From positions 2,356,001-2,420,000 of the forward strand of contig OY969700.1 of assembly GCA_963702035.1 (NCBI GenBank): DNA of 64,000 nt, given 5' to 3'. Under the pieces are notes generated by a model. The model saw only the letters and a list, made by a program, of their open reading frames with translations, ran no database searches and was not told the origin of the DNA. This DNA comes from VRUE01 sp963702035. Its GTDB lineage: Bacteria > Actinomycetota > Thermoleophilia > Solirubrobacterales > 70-9. The translations under genes were made by a program, and so were the position numbers. Position 1 is the stretch's first letter. Each line of letters starts with the position of its first letter. Below, piece after piece: positions 52,515-61,924 of the stretch.

Positions 52515-52808
52515 ATGACTTATAAGGTGGGACCAAAAGGGCAGGTCGTGATCCCCAAACCGATCCGCGATCGGCTCGGGATTTCGCCCGGCGACGAGGT
52601 CGTGGTCGAGCAGGAGGGGAGAGAGGTGCGGATCCGTCTTCAGGCGGACGACATCGAGGCCCGACGCAAGCGCATTCGGGCGCTGCGTGGAATCTCAGCC
52701 GATACCCCAGGGCTCCCGGGCTTCGAAGCCGACAAGCAGGAGGAACGCGAACGCGAGCAGCGCAGGGATCGCGAACTTGAGCAGCTCTATGGGCGGAGCC
52801 CCCGGTGA
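52515..52808 (+). CDS. AbrB/MazE-type antitoxin
   Basis: A 97-aa protein with a SpoVT-AbrB domain (YKVGPKGQVVIPKPIRDRLG, SPGDEVVVEQEGREVRIRL) and a charged C-terminal helix (ADKQEEREREQRRDRELEQL). It is the DNA-binding antitoxin of the pair with the following PIN gene. A TATACT box lies 13 bp before the ATG. Confidence 0.88.
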   Translation: MTYKVGPKGQVVIPKPIRDRLGISPGDEVVVEQEGREVRIRLQADDIEARRKRIRALRGISADTPGLPGFEADKQEEREREQRRDRELEQLYGRSPR

Positions 52809-53188
52809 AGGCGGTCTTGGATGCTTGGGCGCTGATTGCCTTTTTCGACGATGCGCCTGGCAGCGCGGCGCGGGTAGAGGCGCTGCTCGAAAAGGGTGCG
52901 AGTGCCGTTTGCTCGGTCAACCTGGGTGAGGTTCTCTACCGGCAGACCCGCCTGGCCGGCGCTGGGGCCGCGCGCGAACGGGTGGCCGCCCTGCGTGGCA
53001 ATCTCGATGTCGTCGATCCGGACTGGCAGCTCGTCGAGGCAGCCGCCGCGATCAAGGCGCGCGGCGGCCTCTCCTATGCCGACGCTTTCTGCGTTGCCAC
53101 GGCGACGCGCCTCGACGCCCCGATCTGGACCGGCGACCCGGAGATCATCGCGCTGGCCGGCGACCACGAGGTCGTCGATCTCCGCTAA
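52805..53188 (+). CDS. PIN-domain toxin (VapC-like)
   Basis: A 127-aa PIN protein: AVLDAWALIAFFDDAPGSAA, VNLGEVLYRQTR, LSYADAFCVATATRLDAPIW and WTGDPEIIAL carry the acidic residues. GTG start with 4-bp overlap on the antitoxin. Distinct in sequence from the VapC at 7492-7875. Confidence 0.9.
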   Translation: MKAVLDAWALIAFFDDAPGSAARVEALLEKGASAVCSVNLGEVLYRQTRLAGAGAARERVAALRGNLDVVDPDWQLVEAAAAIKARGGLSYADAFCVATATRLDAPIWTGDPEIIALAGDHEVVDLR

Positions 53189-53195
53189 GGCGGCG

Positions 53196-53573
53196 CTACT
53201 CGCCGATCAGCTCGATGCGGTAGCCGTCCGGGTCGCGGACGAAGCAGATGCGGTGGCCCTCGGTGCGGCCGCCGGGGCGGTAGGGGGGCTTTTCGGGCTC
53301 GATGCCCTGCGCGGCCAGGCCCTCCAGGGTGCCGTCGAGGTCATCGACGGCGAGGGCGATGTGGTTGTAGCCGCTGCCGTGGTCGTAGTCGGTGACGCCG
53401 TGGTTGTAGGTCAGCTCCAGGCGCGGATCTTCGCCCGGCATGCCCATGAACACGTTGATCGCCTCGTCGCCGATCGGCATCCGCGCGACCTCTTCGAAGC
53501 CGAGCTTCTCGTAGAACTCGACCGAGCGGTCGATCTCGCCGATCCGGTAGCAGGTGTGGAGGAAGCTGGGCAT
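53196..53573 (-). CDS. VOC-family protein, glyoxalase I-like
   Basis: A 125-aa single-domain protein: HTCYRIGEIDRSVEFYEKLG, PRLELTYNHGV, YNHIALAVDDLDGTLEGLAA and CFVRDPDGYRIELIGE. The H/E metal ligands of glyoxalase I (H6, E in LELTYN, H in NHIAL, E in IELIG) are all present, so lactoylglutathione lyase-type activity is plausible. Convergent with the PIN gene. Confidence 0.88.
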   Translation of the reverse strand: MPSFLHTCYRIGEIDRSVEFYEKLGFEEVARMPIGDEAINVFMGMPGEDPRLELTYNHGVTDYDHGSGYNHIALAVDDLDGTLEGLAAQGIEPEKPPYRPGGRTEGHRICFVRDPDGYRIELIGE

Positions 53574-53673
53574 GGAATGGCGCCTGGACGAACGGCCTCC
53601 GTGCAGGCTACCGGCATCCGAATCGGTAGTCGCCCCGGATTCCCGCGACCGCGGTCCGGAATACTGTGTCTCG

Positions 53674-54570
53674 ATGTTTGAGATGCGGGTCGAGACGGCG
53701 ATCGTCCATGGCCGCTCGGTCTCCTACGCGGAGGCCGGCGAGGGGCCGGTGCTGCTGCTGATCCACGGCATCGCCGGCCAGTGCGAGAACTGGCGCGAGG
53801 TGATCGAGCCGCTGGCCCGCCACCACACGGTGATCGCCCCCGACCTGCCCGGCCACGGCGCCTCGGAGGCCGGCGGCGGCGACTACTCGATCGGCGCCCT
53901 GGCCAGCGGCCTGCGCGACCTGCTGCTGGCGCTCGGCCACGAGCGCGCCACGGTGGTCGGCCACTCGCTCGGCGGCGGCGTCGCGATGCAGCTCGCCTAC
54001 CAGTTCCCCGAGATGATCGAGCGCCTGGTGCTGGTCTCCAGCGGCGGGCTCGGCCCCGAGGTGAGCCCCGTCCTGCGCGCCGCCGCCCTCCCCGGCGCCG
54101 ACCTCTTCATCTCCGTCACCGCCGGCGCCGGACAGCGGGTCGGCTCGCTGCTCGGCGCCGCCCTCGCCGCGGTCGGCCTGCGCCCCAATGCCGACATCGC
54201 CGAGGTCGCGCGTGGCTACGCCTCGCTCGAGGACCCCGATCGCCGCGCCGCCTTCCTCGACACGCTGCGCGCGGTGGTGGGGACGGGCGGCCAGCGTGTC
54301 CACGCGGGCGACCGCCTCTACCTGGCCGAGGCGGTGCCGGTGCTGATCGTCTGGGGCGCCCGCGACTCGATCATCCCGGCCCGCCATGGCGAGGACGCGC
54401 ACCGGGCGATCCCCGGCAGCCGGCTCGAGGTCTTCGAGGACGTCGGTCACATGCCCCAGCTCGAGGCGCCCGGCCGCTTCATCGCCGCGCTCGAACGCTT
54501 CCTGCGCGAGACCGAGCCCGCCCAGTTCGACCGCGACGAGTGGCGGGCGCGCTTCCGGCCCGCGGCCTGA
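53674..54570 (+). CDS. alpha/beta hydrolase
   Basis: A 298-aa hydrolase with LLLIHGIAGQCENWREVIEP (oxyanion region), nucleophile VVGHSLGGGVAMQ, acid near VLIVWGARDSIIP and histidine in VFEDVGHMPQLEAPGRF. Substrate unknown. The long antisense frame over this gene is a GC shadow. Confidence 0.92.
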   Translation: MFEMRVETAIVHGRSVSYAEAGEGPVLLLIHGIAGQCENWREVIEPLARHHTVIAPDLPGHGASEAGGGDYSIGALASGLRDLLLALGHERATVVGHSLGGGVAMQLAYQFPEMIERLVLVSSGGLGPEVSPVLRAAALPGADLFISVTAGAGQRVGSLLGAALAAVGLRPNADIAEVARGYASLEDPDRRAAFLDTLRAVVGTGGQRVHAGDRLYLAEAVPVLIVWGARDSIIPARHGEDAHRAIPGSRLEVFEDVGHMPQLEAPGRFIAALERFLRETEPAQFDRDEWRARFRPAA

Positions 54571-54666
54571 GGCCGGGCGGCGAGGCAGGAACCGCCTCCT
54601 CGCAGGCGAAATTGCGCTTGCCAGAGCGGAAAGGGCCGACTCGGCACCCTCAATAGAATTCTTCAG

Positions 54667-56823
54667 ATGACGAACCGGGTACGGCGACAGCGGCGCAGGC
54701 ACCACCGCCTGAGCTGGAAGAAGAAAGTGCTGATCCCGCTCGGGATCCTCGCGGCCGCCGCGGCGGTGGCGGGGACCGTGGCGGGAAGCTGGGCGGTTGA
54801 CGTCTACAACTCGGCGCCGCCGCTCTCCAGCCTCAAACCGGTGCAGAAGGGACGTTCCTCTGCGATCTACGCCGCCGACGGCAGCCTGATCGGCTTCATC
54901 CGCGCCAGCAGCGTGCGCCAGCCGGTTTCCTCCAAGGCGCTGCCGCAGAACCTCAAGTACGCGACGGTCGCGATCGAGGATCGCAACTACTTCAACCACG
55001 GCGCGCTCGACCCGGCCGGCATCGCCCGCGCCGCCTGGAAGGACCTGCTGGCCGGCGGCAAGCCGGTCCAGGGCGCCTCGACGATCACCCAGCAGCTCGT
55101 CCGCAACCTCTACATCCGCGACCCCGAACAGACGCTGAAGCGAAAGCTGGTCGAAGCCCACCTCGCCTACGAGGAGGAGGAAGCCCACTCGAAGCAGTGG
55201 ATCCTCACCGCCTACCTGAACACCGCCCCCTACGGCACGGTCGAAGGCGAGACCGCGGTCGGCGCCGAGGCGGCGGCGCAGACCTACTACGGCAAGCCCG
55301 CCCGCGAGCTCGGCCTGACCGAATCGGCGATGATCGCCGGCCTGCCCCAGGCCCCCTCCGAATACAACCCCTTCCTTGACCCGCGTGCCGCCCTCAAACG
55401 CCGCAACGAGGTGCTGGAAGCGATGCGAGACCAGGGCTACATCACGCAGAGCGAATACCACGAGGCCGTGAACGAAGGCCTGAAGCTGAACCCAGGGCAC
55501 AAGTACCGGGTGATCCGCGACCCCTTCCTCTTCGACCTGGTCCAGCAGGAGCTGATTGACAAGTACGGCCTCAACACCGTCCGCTACGGCGGCCTCAAGG
55601 CCTACACGACGATCGATCCCGAACTGCAGGCACGGGCGCAGGAAGCGGTCGACTCGTGCGGCGTCTGTTACCCCGAAGGCGGCCCCGCCGCCGCGCTGGC
55701 CTCGGTCAACCCCGCCAACGGCAAGATCGTCGCCCTCGCGTCGACCCCGGGCGGGGCGGAAGAAAGCGAATTCAACTACGCCTGGCAGGCCCACCGCCAG
55801 CCCGGTTCCTCGTTCAAGGCCTTCGTCCTCACCACCGCGATCAAGCAGGGCATCGACCCCTACAGCACGTACTACGACGGCACCTCGCCCAAGACTCTCG
55901 ACCTGCCCGGCGGCGGCACCTGGACCGTCAACAACGCCGAGCCGGGCGGCGGCACGGAGTCGCTCGCCTCCGCCACCTGGGGCTCGGTCAACGTCGTCTT
56001 TGCTCAGCTCGACCTCGACGTCGGCTCCGAAAACGTGACCCACACGGCGCACCAGATGGGCATCGAAGCGCCGCTCGAATCGGTTCCGGCGGAGGCGATC
56101 GGCGGTCTCGCGATCGGCGTCACCCCACTCGAAATGGCCGACGCGTACGCGACCCTCGCCAACGGCGGCATCCACCACGAACCGACCGCGATCGGCCGGG
56201 TCGAGTTCCCCAGCGGCAAGGTCGACGAACCGAGCCCGGACTCGGGCGACCGCGTGCTCACCGAGGGCGAGGCCTACGAAGTCACCAAACTGCTCGAGGG
56301 CGTGATCACGCAGGGAACGGGCGCCGGCTACACCTACATGGGCTGCGGCGCCGAGGCGGGAAAGACGGGCACCTCGGAGGGTCTCTCCGACGCCTGGTTC
56401 GTCGGCTACACGCCGCTCTACTCGACCGCGGTCTGGGTCGGCCACCCGCAGTCGCGCGAATCGACCGGCTTCGGCGGGCCGACCGCCGGGCCGATCTGGC
56501 GCTCCTTCATGGAATCGGCGGCGGCGGGCAACTGTCCGGAATTCGCCGAACCGTCCAGCCTGCCCGAACTTTCCGGGTTGCACAGCGGCCACACGAGCGG
56601 CTCCTCGGGTTCCTCCGGCGAAGGCGAAGAAGAATTCGAATCCGGCGAAGAAGAAAGCGAAGAAGGTCAAGAAGAAAAGGGAAAGGGGAAGGGCGGCAAT
56701 GAAGGGGGCGGGGAAGCGGAAGCCACGCCCGAAGCGACGCCGTCTCCTCCTCCCGCCCCGACGCCGCCCCCCTCCCCGCCCGGCGGTGGCGTCAGCGCCG
56801 GCGCGGTTGCGACCGGCGGTTGA
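54667..56823 (+). CDS. class A penicillin-binding protein (PBP1-type)
   Basis: A 718-aa bifunctional cell-wall synthase. In order: cytoplasmic basic stretch, one TM (VLIPLGILAAAAAVAGTVAG), GT51 glycosyltransferase (IEDRNYFNHGALDPAGIARA, QGASTITQQLVRNLY) and transpeptidase with SSFK near residue 380, SVN and GKTGTSEG. The last ~100 residues are low complexity: acidic GEEESEEGQEEKG, then Pro/Thr-rich. ATG 54667. Confidence 0.95.
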   Translation: MTNRVRRQRRRHHRLSWKKKVLIPLGILAAAAAVAGTVAGSWAVDVYNSAPPLSSLKPVQKGRSSAIYAADGSLIGFIRASSVRQPVSSKALPQNLKYATVAIEDRNYFNHGALDPAGIARAAWKDLLAGGKPVQGASTITQQLVRNLYIRDPEQTLKRKLVEAHLAYEEEEAHSKQWILTAYLNTAPYGTVEGETAVGAEAAAQTYYGKPARELGLTESAMIAGLPQAPSEYNPFLDPRAALKRRNEVLEAMRDQGYITQSEYHEAVNEGLKLNPGHKYRVIRDPFLFDLVQQELIDKYGLNTVRYGGLKAYTTIDPELQARAQEAVDSCGVCYPEGGPAAALASVNPANGKIVALASTPGGAEESEFNYAWQAHRQPGSSFKAFVLTTAIKQGIDPYSTYYDGTSPKTLDLPGGGTWTVNNAEPGGGTESLASATWGSVNVVFAQLDLDVGSENVTHTAHQMGIEAPLESVPAEAIGGLAIGVTPLEMADAYATLANGGIHHEPTAIGRVEFPSGKVDEPSPDSGDRVLTEGEAYEVTKLLEGVITQGTGAGYTYMGCGAEAGKTGTSEGLSDAWFVGYTPLYSTAVWVGHPQSRESTGFGGPTAGPIWRSFMESAAAGNCPEFAEPSSLPELSGLHSGHTSGSSGSSGEGEEEFESGEEESEEGQEEKGKGKGGNEGGGEAEATPEATPSPPPAPTPPPSPPGGGVSAGAVATGG

Positions 56824-56852
56824 GTCTTCGTTAACGGTACGGAACGAGTCTA

Positions 56853-56880
56853 TTCAGGCTGTCTCGAGTGCGGGTATAAT
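56853..56880 (+). promoter_or_regulatory. sigma70-like promoter before the DUF2294 gene
   Basis: A perfect TATAAT (56875-56880) lies 16 nt after TTCAGG (56853-56858), about 92 bp before ATG 56973. Confidence 0.5.
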
Positions 56881-56972
56881 TCACGGCGACGCAAACGTTT
56901 CTCCACCCGGGGTTCGCGCTGGCGTTGGTCTTTAGGATGGTTGCCGGGCTCTGAGGCGGGGAAAGGGCGAGA

Positions 56973-57335
56973 ATGACCAGGTCGACTCTTCTCAACGGCG
57001 GCGAGCTGAACGCGGCCCTGACCAGGGAAATGGTGCGCATCCATACCGCCAACCTGGGCCGTGGCCCGGACAAGTCCTTTTCCTTTTACAACGGCAACGT
57101 CGTGATGACGATCCTCCAGGATGTGCTGACCAAAGCCGAGCAGAGCCTCGCGATCAACGACCACGGCGAGGCGGTCCTGGCGATGCGCCAGCTCTTTCAG
57201 CGCACGATGGCCGAGGAGATGAAGGCGAGCGTGGAAAGGCTCACCGCTCGCAAGGTGGTGGCGTTCATGAGCGACAACCACCTCGAGCCGGATATGGCGG
57301 TCGAGGTCTTCATCCTCGACAAGCCACTGAGCTGA
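56973..57335 (+). CDS. DUF2294 family protein
   Basis: A 120-aa protein: ALTREMVRIHTANLGRGPDK, GNVVMTILQDVLTKAEQSLA, KASVERLTARKVVAFMSDNH. It fits the DUF2294 family, single-domain proteins without established role. Own promoter visible upstream. Confidence 0.85.
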   Translation: MTRSTLLNGGELNAALTREMVRIHTANLGRGPDKSFSFYNGNVVMTILQDVLTKAEQSLAINDHGEAVLAMRQLFQRTMAEEMKASVERLTARKVVAFMSDNHLEPDMAVEVFILDKPLS

Positions 57336-57375
57336 CCGGCCTCCGTCGTAGGTCGCGGTCAATGTAGGGGCGGCC

Positions 57376-58671
57376 GTGTCCGCCCGCACCCACCGCACCC
57401 CAGGTCGCCACACGCACTGGTGGATCGCCCGGCGGCGCTACGCGCTGCTCCGCGCCGGCGGCGTCGCGGCGCTGCTGGCGGTGGTCGGGCCCGGCGTCCT
57501 GGCCGGCCTCTCTGACGACGACCCGGCCGGGATCGCCACCTACTCGATCCTCGGCGCCCGCTACGGCTATGAGCTGCTCTGGGTCCTCGCCGTCTCGACG
57601 GCGGCATTGATCGTCTTCCACGAGGTCGGCGTGCGGCTCGGCATCGTCACCGGCAAAGGGCTGCTGACCCTGGTCCGCGAGCGTTTCGGCGGGACCGCCG
57701 CCGCGATCGTCCTCGCCGCCCTCGTCGTCGCCAACACGGGCACGATGTGCGCCGAGTTCGCCGGCGTCGCGGCCGGGATGGACCTGCTCGGCGGGGTGAG
57801 CAAGTACGCCAGCGTGCCCCTGGCCGCCACCGGGGTGTCGGCGCTGGTCCTGCGCGGCAGCTTCCGCTACGTCGAGCACTTCCTCCTGCTGCTCAGCTCG
57901 GTCTTCGTCTCCTACATCGTCGCCGGGGTGCTCGCCCATCCCGATTGGGGCGCCGCCGCAAAGGGCCTCGTCGTCCCCGGCATCCCGCTGAACCGCGATG
58001 CCGTGCTGGTTGCGGTGGCCACGGTCGGGACGACGCTGGCGCCCTGGGGGCTGGCCTTCATCCAGTCCTACGCGGTCGACAAGCGCCTGCGGCTGAAGGA
58101 CCTGCGCTATGAGCGCGCCGACGTGATCGTCGGCGCCGTGCTGACCGGCGTGATCGGCTTCTTCGTCGTCATCGCCTGCGCGGCGACGCTGCACGTCAAC
58201 GGCATCGACGTCAACTCGGCCGCCGACGCGGCCCGGGCGCTCGAACCGCTGGCGGGCGACGCCGCCGCGACGCTGTTCGGCATCGGCTTCCTCGGCGCCG
58301 CGCTGCTGGCGGCGGCGATCGTGCCGCTCTCGACCGCGTACTCGGTCTCGGAGACCTTTGGCCGCCGTGCCGACGTCGACGACAGCTTCGCCGAGGCGCG
58401 CACCTTCTACCTCAGCTTCGGCGCCGTGGTCGCCGTCGCCGCCTGCGTCGTCCTCATCCCCGGCGCTCCGCTGATCCAGATCCTCTTCCTCTCCCAGGCC
58501 CTCAACGCCGTGCTGCTGCTCGTCTTCCTCCCCTTCGTCCGTTCGCTTGCCAAGGACCGCGAGCTGATGGGGGCCAACGCCCTGGGGCGCTTCGACCGCG
58601 CGACCACCGCGCTGGCGCTGGCGGTGGTCGCTGTCTCGGTGCTGGCGCTCGGCGTGCTGGCGGTCCTCTGA
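57376..58671 (+). CDS. NRAMP-family divalent metal transporter, atypical metal site
   Basis: A 431-aa membrane protein with eleven or so helices. Helix 1 reads GPGVLAGLSDDDPAGIATYS, replacing the DPGN metal site of MntH. Helix 6 lacks the MPH motif (ATVGTTLAPWGLAFIQSYAV). Such changes mark NRAMP-related transporters with other cations or functions. GTG start. Confidence 0.85.
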   Translation: MSARTHRTPGRHTHWWIARRRYALLRAGGVAALLAVVGPGVLAGLSDDDPAGIATYSILGARYGYELLWVLAVSTAALIVFHEVGVRLGIVTGKGLLTLVRERFGGTAAAIVLAALVVANTGTMCAEFAGVAAGMDLLGGVSKYASVPLAATGVSALVLRGSFRYVEHFLLLLSSVFVSYIVAGVLAHPDWGAAAKGLVVPGIPLNRDAVLVAVATVGTTLAPWGLAFIQSYAVDKRLRLKDLRYERADVIVGAVLTGVIGFFVVIACAATLHVNGIDVNSAADAARALEPLAGDAAATLFGIGFLGAALLAAAIVPLSTAYSVSETFGRRADVDDSFAEARTFYLSFGAVVAVAACVVLIPGAPLIQILFLSQALNAVLLLVFLPFVRSLAKDRELMGANALGRFDRATTALALAVVAVSVLALGVLAVL

Positions 58672-58677
58672 GGCCGC

Positions 58678-59295
58678 TCAGCTTTCCTTCAGGACCGAGT
58701 ACCAGACCCGCTCCGCGACCGCCACGAGTTCGTCGCCTGCGCGGGCCAGGCGCCGGTAGAGCTCGCGGCGGGCGGCGAGCTCGCGCGGATCCCCGGCTTT
58801 GACCAGGGCAGACATCGCGGCCCGGTAGGCGTGCTGGAGGTGGCGCTGGTCCTTGACCGCCCGGTCGGCCGCGTCCGTGGCCGCGACGCGGTCGCCCGCC
58901 TCGAGCAGCTCCAGGGCCTGTGCCAGCTGCCGCGTGCCGGCCGCGAGCTGAACTGCCATCTCGGCGATCGCCTCGTCGGGTGCGGTCTCCATCGCCTCCG
59001 CCTCGCCGACGGTGTTCTTCGCGTCGTTGAGGATTTCGTCGATGCCGCGCGAGAGCTCGAAGATGTCCTCCAGCTCGAGCGGAGTCGAGAAGGCGTCGGT
59101 CAGCGCTTCGCGGAGCTCGCGCTTGCTCTTGTCCCCCCGGTGCTCGCAGAGGCGCAGGCGTTCGGCCGCCGCGGCATCTCCGCGCGCCCAGGCGAGGAGC
59201 TCGTCCATCCCCTCGACCGTGATCGCGGCCTGTCGGCTGAGCATCCCCAGCACGTCTGCGGACCGGGGCAGGAACCAGTGCATGCGCTTGCTCAT
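58678..59295 (-). CDS. DUF47 / PhoU-like Pit accessory protein
   Basis: A 205-aa all-helical protein: LGMLSRQAAITVEGMDELLA, CEHRGDKSKRELREALTDAF, TPLELEDIFELSRGIDEILN. DUF47 proteins regulate the Pit transporter encoded beside them. Start ATG 59295, overlapping the pit stop by 4 bp. Confidence 0.92.
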   Translation of the reverse strand: MSKRMHWFLPRSADVLGMLSRQAAITVEGMDELLAWARGDAAAAERLRLCEHRGDKSKRELREALTDAFSTPLELEDIFELSRGIDEILNDAKNTVGEAEAMETAPDEAIAEMAVQLAAGTRQLAQALELLEAGDRVAATDAADRAVKDQRHLQHAYRAAMSALVKAGDPRELAARRELYRRLARAGDELVAVAERVWYSVLKES

Positions 59296-60293
59296 ATCGC
59301 TCTCCAGATGAGCAGCATTATCGCTCCGAGCGTGGCCGCGGCGGGAAGGGTCAGGAGCCAGGCGAGGGCGATCGAGCGGACAACGGCCCAGCGCACGTGA
59401 CGCCAGCGCCGCCGCCCGCCGCCGACCCCGACGACCGAGGAGGCGACGACCTGCGTCGTCGAGACCGGTGCGCCGAGGTAGGTGGCGGGCAGGATCACGG
59501 CGGTCGAGGCGCTCTGGCTGGCGAAGCCGTCGAGCGGCGCCAAGCGGAAGATGCGCCGCCCGATCGTGCGGATGATCCGCCAGCCGCCCATCGCCGTACC
59601 GAGCGTCAGCGCGCCGCCGCAGGCGAACTTGACCCATAGCGGCACGGTGAGGGAGTCGATGTGGCCGCTCGCCAGCAGCAGCGCCGCGATCACGCCCATC
59701 GCCTTCTGGCCGTCGTTGGCGCCGTGGCCGAAGGAGAGGGCGGCCGACATCGCCCACTCGGCGCCGCGGATCGGCGCCTTGACGCGCTTGGTCGCGCGCC
59801 GCAGGGCGCGCCGATCGAGGCGGGCGAGGAGGAGTCCGAAGCCGAGTCCCAGGATCGGCGAGACCGCGAGCGCGATCAGCACGCCGAAGACGCCGACCGG
59901 CTTGTAGCCGTTGAGGCCTCCCCAGTTGACGGCGCCGGCGCCCGCCTCGGCGATCGCGGCGCCGGTCAGTCCGCCGACCAGCGCGTGGGCGGAGCTCGAG
60001 GGCAGGCCGCGCCACCAGGTGAGCAGGTTCCACAGAGTCGCCGCCAGCACTCCGGAGCCGATCACCTCGATCGCCTGCGCGGCCGGGACCTGCACGATCC
60101 CGGCGATCGTGTCGGCGACGGCCGTCCCCACCAGCAGCGCACCGAGCATGTTGAACGTGGCCGAGAGGACGATCGCCTGTCCCGGCCGCGCGCCCCGCGT
60201 CGCGACCAGGGTGGCGATCGCGTTGGCGGCGTCGTGGAAGCCGTTGGTCAGCGCGAAAGCGATGGAGAAGGCGATGGCCAGCCCCAGTTCCAT
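59292..60293 (-). CDS. pit: inorganic phosphate transporter, PiT family
   Basis: A 333-aa permease with both PiT signatures: ALTNGFHDAANAIATLVATR near the N-terminus and SFGHGANDGQKAMGVIAALL in the second half, plus PVSTTQVVASSVVGVG. Start taken as ATG 60293; ATG 60305 is possible. A longer open frame upstream is the shadow of the kup remnant. Moves phosphate with a cation. Confidence 0.92.
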   Translation of the reverse strand: MELGLAIAFSIAFALTNGFHDAANAIATLVATRGARPGQAIVLSATFNMLGALLVGTAVADTIAGIVQVPAAQAIEVIGSGVLAATLWNLLTWWRGLPSSSAHALVGGLTGAAIAEAGAGAVNWGGLNGYKPVGVFGVLIALAVSPILGLGFGLLLARLDRRALRRATKRVKAPIRGAEWAMSAALSFGHGANDGQKAMGVIAALLLASGHIDSLTVPLWVKFACGGALTLGTAMGGWRIIRTIGRRIFRLAPLDGFASQSASTAVILPATYLGAPVSTTQVVASSVVGVGGGRRRWRHVRWAVVRSIALAWLLTLPAAATLGAIMLLIWRAI

Positions 60294-60317
60294 GCCCGGG
60301 ATCATCCCCGCGATCCG

Positions 60318-61080
60318 GTATACGTGCTGGGCCTCTTCGGCGCCTCGCTCTTCTTCGGCGACAGCATGATCACGCCGGCGATCTCGGTGCTCTCGGCGGT
60401 CGAAGGGCTGAAGGTCGTGCAGCCGTCGCTGGGGCACCTGATCGTGCCGATCACCGCGGCGATCATCATCGTCCTCTTCGCCGCCCAGCGGCTCGGGACG
60501 GCGCCGATCACGCGCGCCTGGCTGCTGCTCGTCTTCCCGGCGCGAACGCGAGGAGGGCTCGCTGCGCGAGTTCGTCGACGCGCTGCACGAGCGGCGCCCG
60601 CCGCTGCGGCGGACCCCCGGCACGGCCATCTTCCTCAACCGCAACAAGACGACGACGCCGCTGGCCATGCGGGCCAACGTCGAGCACAACCGGATCCTCC
60701 ACGAGCACGTCGTAATCCTCTCGATCGAGACGCTCCCCGTTCCGCAGGTTCCGCCCGCCGAGCGCATCGCCGTCGACGACCTCGGCTACGGCGACGACGG
60801 CATCACCCACGTCACCGCCCATTTTGGCTACATGGAGCAGCCCGACGTCCCGAGTGCGCTGCGCCTGGCTGAGGCGGCGGGCCTGGAGTGCCCGCTCGAG
60901 GTCGGCGAAACCTCCTACTTCCTCTCGACGATCGAGCTGCGGCCGGGCGATGCCCCGGGGATGACCCGCTGGCGCAAGCGGCTGTTCGTCGCGATGTCGC
61001 ACATCACCGCCGACGCCGCCGAATACTTTGGCCTGCCCCGCGACCGCACCGTGATCATGGGCTCGCTGATCGAGGTTTAG
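60318..61080 (+). pseudogene. kup: kup potassium transporter remnant
   Basis: Starts without an N-terminus at VYVLGLFGASLFFGDSMITP, AISVLSAVEGL, TAAIIIVLFAAQRLGTAPI. Near 60540 it jumps, with a frame change, from the membrane part to the cytoplasmic end: REFVDALHERRPPLRRTPGT, AIFLNRNKTTTPLAMRANVE, ILSIETLPVPQVPPAER, down to TVIMGSLIEV and a stop at 61080. Roughly the first 80 residues and about 300 membrane residues are missing. Its 5' edge abuts the pit start, so pit acquisition or a deletion there may have cut it. Confidence 0.85.
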
Positions 61081-61282
61081 CGAGCGCGCGGTAGCGGGTG
61101 AGGGCCACGCCCGCCCAGATCACCTCGACGACGCCGAACGGCCAGGTCCCGGCCAGGAAGCCGTAGGCGCTGGAGAGCAGGCAGCCGCAGGCAAAGCCGA
61201 GCGTGAAGCGGGGCCCTCGGCGCTCCAGCGCGTACATCCCCATCATGAAGGTCAATGCAAGAACGCCGAAGACGGTCAGCAC
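61055..61282 (-). CDS. small two-TM membrane protein
   Basis: A 75-aa protein: VFGVLALTFMMGMYALERRG, FTLGFACGCLLSSAYGFLAG, WPFGVVEVIWAGVALTRYRA. Conserved-looking small membrane protein, function unknown. Its 3' end overlaps the kup remnant by 26 bp on the opposite strand. Confidence 0.6.
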   Translation of the reverse strand: MLTVFGVLALTFMMGMYALERRGPRFTLGFACGCLLSSAYGFLAGTWPFGVVEVIWAGVALTRYRALAKPRSASP

Positions 61283-61311
61283 GCATCTCAGTTTGGCAAC
61301 CCGCCGGGTCC

Positions 61312-61327
61312 TTCACGCGATCTTCAT
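61312..61327 (+). promoter_or_regulatory. CTTCA direct repeat with 11-bp period
   Basis: CTTCA at 61312 and 61323 matches the spacing of OmpR/PhoB-type regulator sites. It lies about 85 bp before the 61413 gene that heads the KdpDE unit, and may be an autoregulatory KdpE box. Confidence 0.35.
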
Positions 61328-61412
61328 GCCGGCGAGGCGGATCTGCATGTGGCCTTTACGAGCGGGGTTCTACGGTGGATCGGTAGCAATCTCACCCTCC
61401 CACGGAGGTCCC

Positions 61413-61910
61413 ATGAGGCCGATTCCCCTTGTCATCTCCAGGCCGAGCGCGAGCGCGGACCCGGTTTTCTCCGACAGCCCCTCTCGCTCAGCGTCATGGG
61501 CGCTTCGCCTGCGCGTCCTCTTCAACAGCCGCCGGCTCGAGCGCGAGCTGGCCGAAGGGCAGGTGCCCGAGGCCACCAGCGAGCGCGCGCTGCGGGCCGA
61601 GCAGCTGATCGCAGCGGATCGTTGCGGCCAGCTCGCCTGTTCGCTCAGAGAGGTCGTCGCCGACGCCGAGCATCCCGGGCCGGCGGCGGTCAGCTCGGCG
61701 CTTCCGGCCCGGCGCGACATCGTGCTGGCCAATCGACAGGCCCTGTTCGGAATCGCCGCGAAGCTCGAACGGGCGAGCCTGGCCGACGTCTGCGGCGTCG
61801 CGCGGGCGCGCGCGATCCTCTGCGACGGAGCCGGGCCGCTGTACAGCCGCTACGCCGATCGCTCGATGTCGAGTGCTCTCGCCTGGGTCGAGGAGGGCTT
61901 TCGGCAGTAG
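61413..61910 (+). CDS. hypothetical protein upstream of the KdpDE pair
   Basis: A 165-aa, mainly helical soluble protein: ALRLRVLFNSRRLERELAEG, ALRAEQLIAADRCGQLACSL, LANRQALFGIAAKLERASLA. Start ATG 61413 with GGAGG 5 nt upstream. Family not recognised. It ends 14 bp before the sensor kinase gene, so cotranscription is likely. Confidence 0.65.
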   Translation: MRPIPLVISRPSASADPVFSDSPSRSASWALRLRVLFNSRRLERELAEGQVPEATSERALRAEQLIAADRCGQLACSLREVVADAEHPGPAAVSSALPARRDIVLANRQALFGIAAKLERASLADVCGVARARAILCDGAGPLYSRYADRSMSSALAWVEEGFRQ

Positions 61911-61924
61911 CCCCGCCGTACGCT

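Noticed and set aside
53608..56670. 1020-aa minus-strand ORF
   Set aside because: Antisense shadow of the hydrolase and PBP genes, caused by GC-rich third positions; no family motif.
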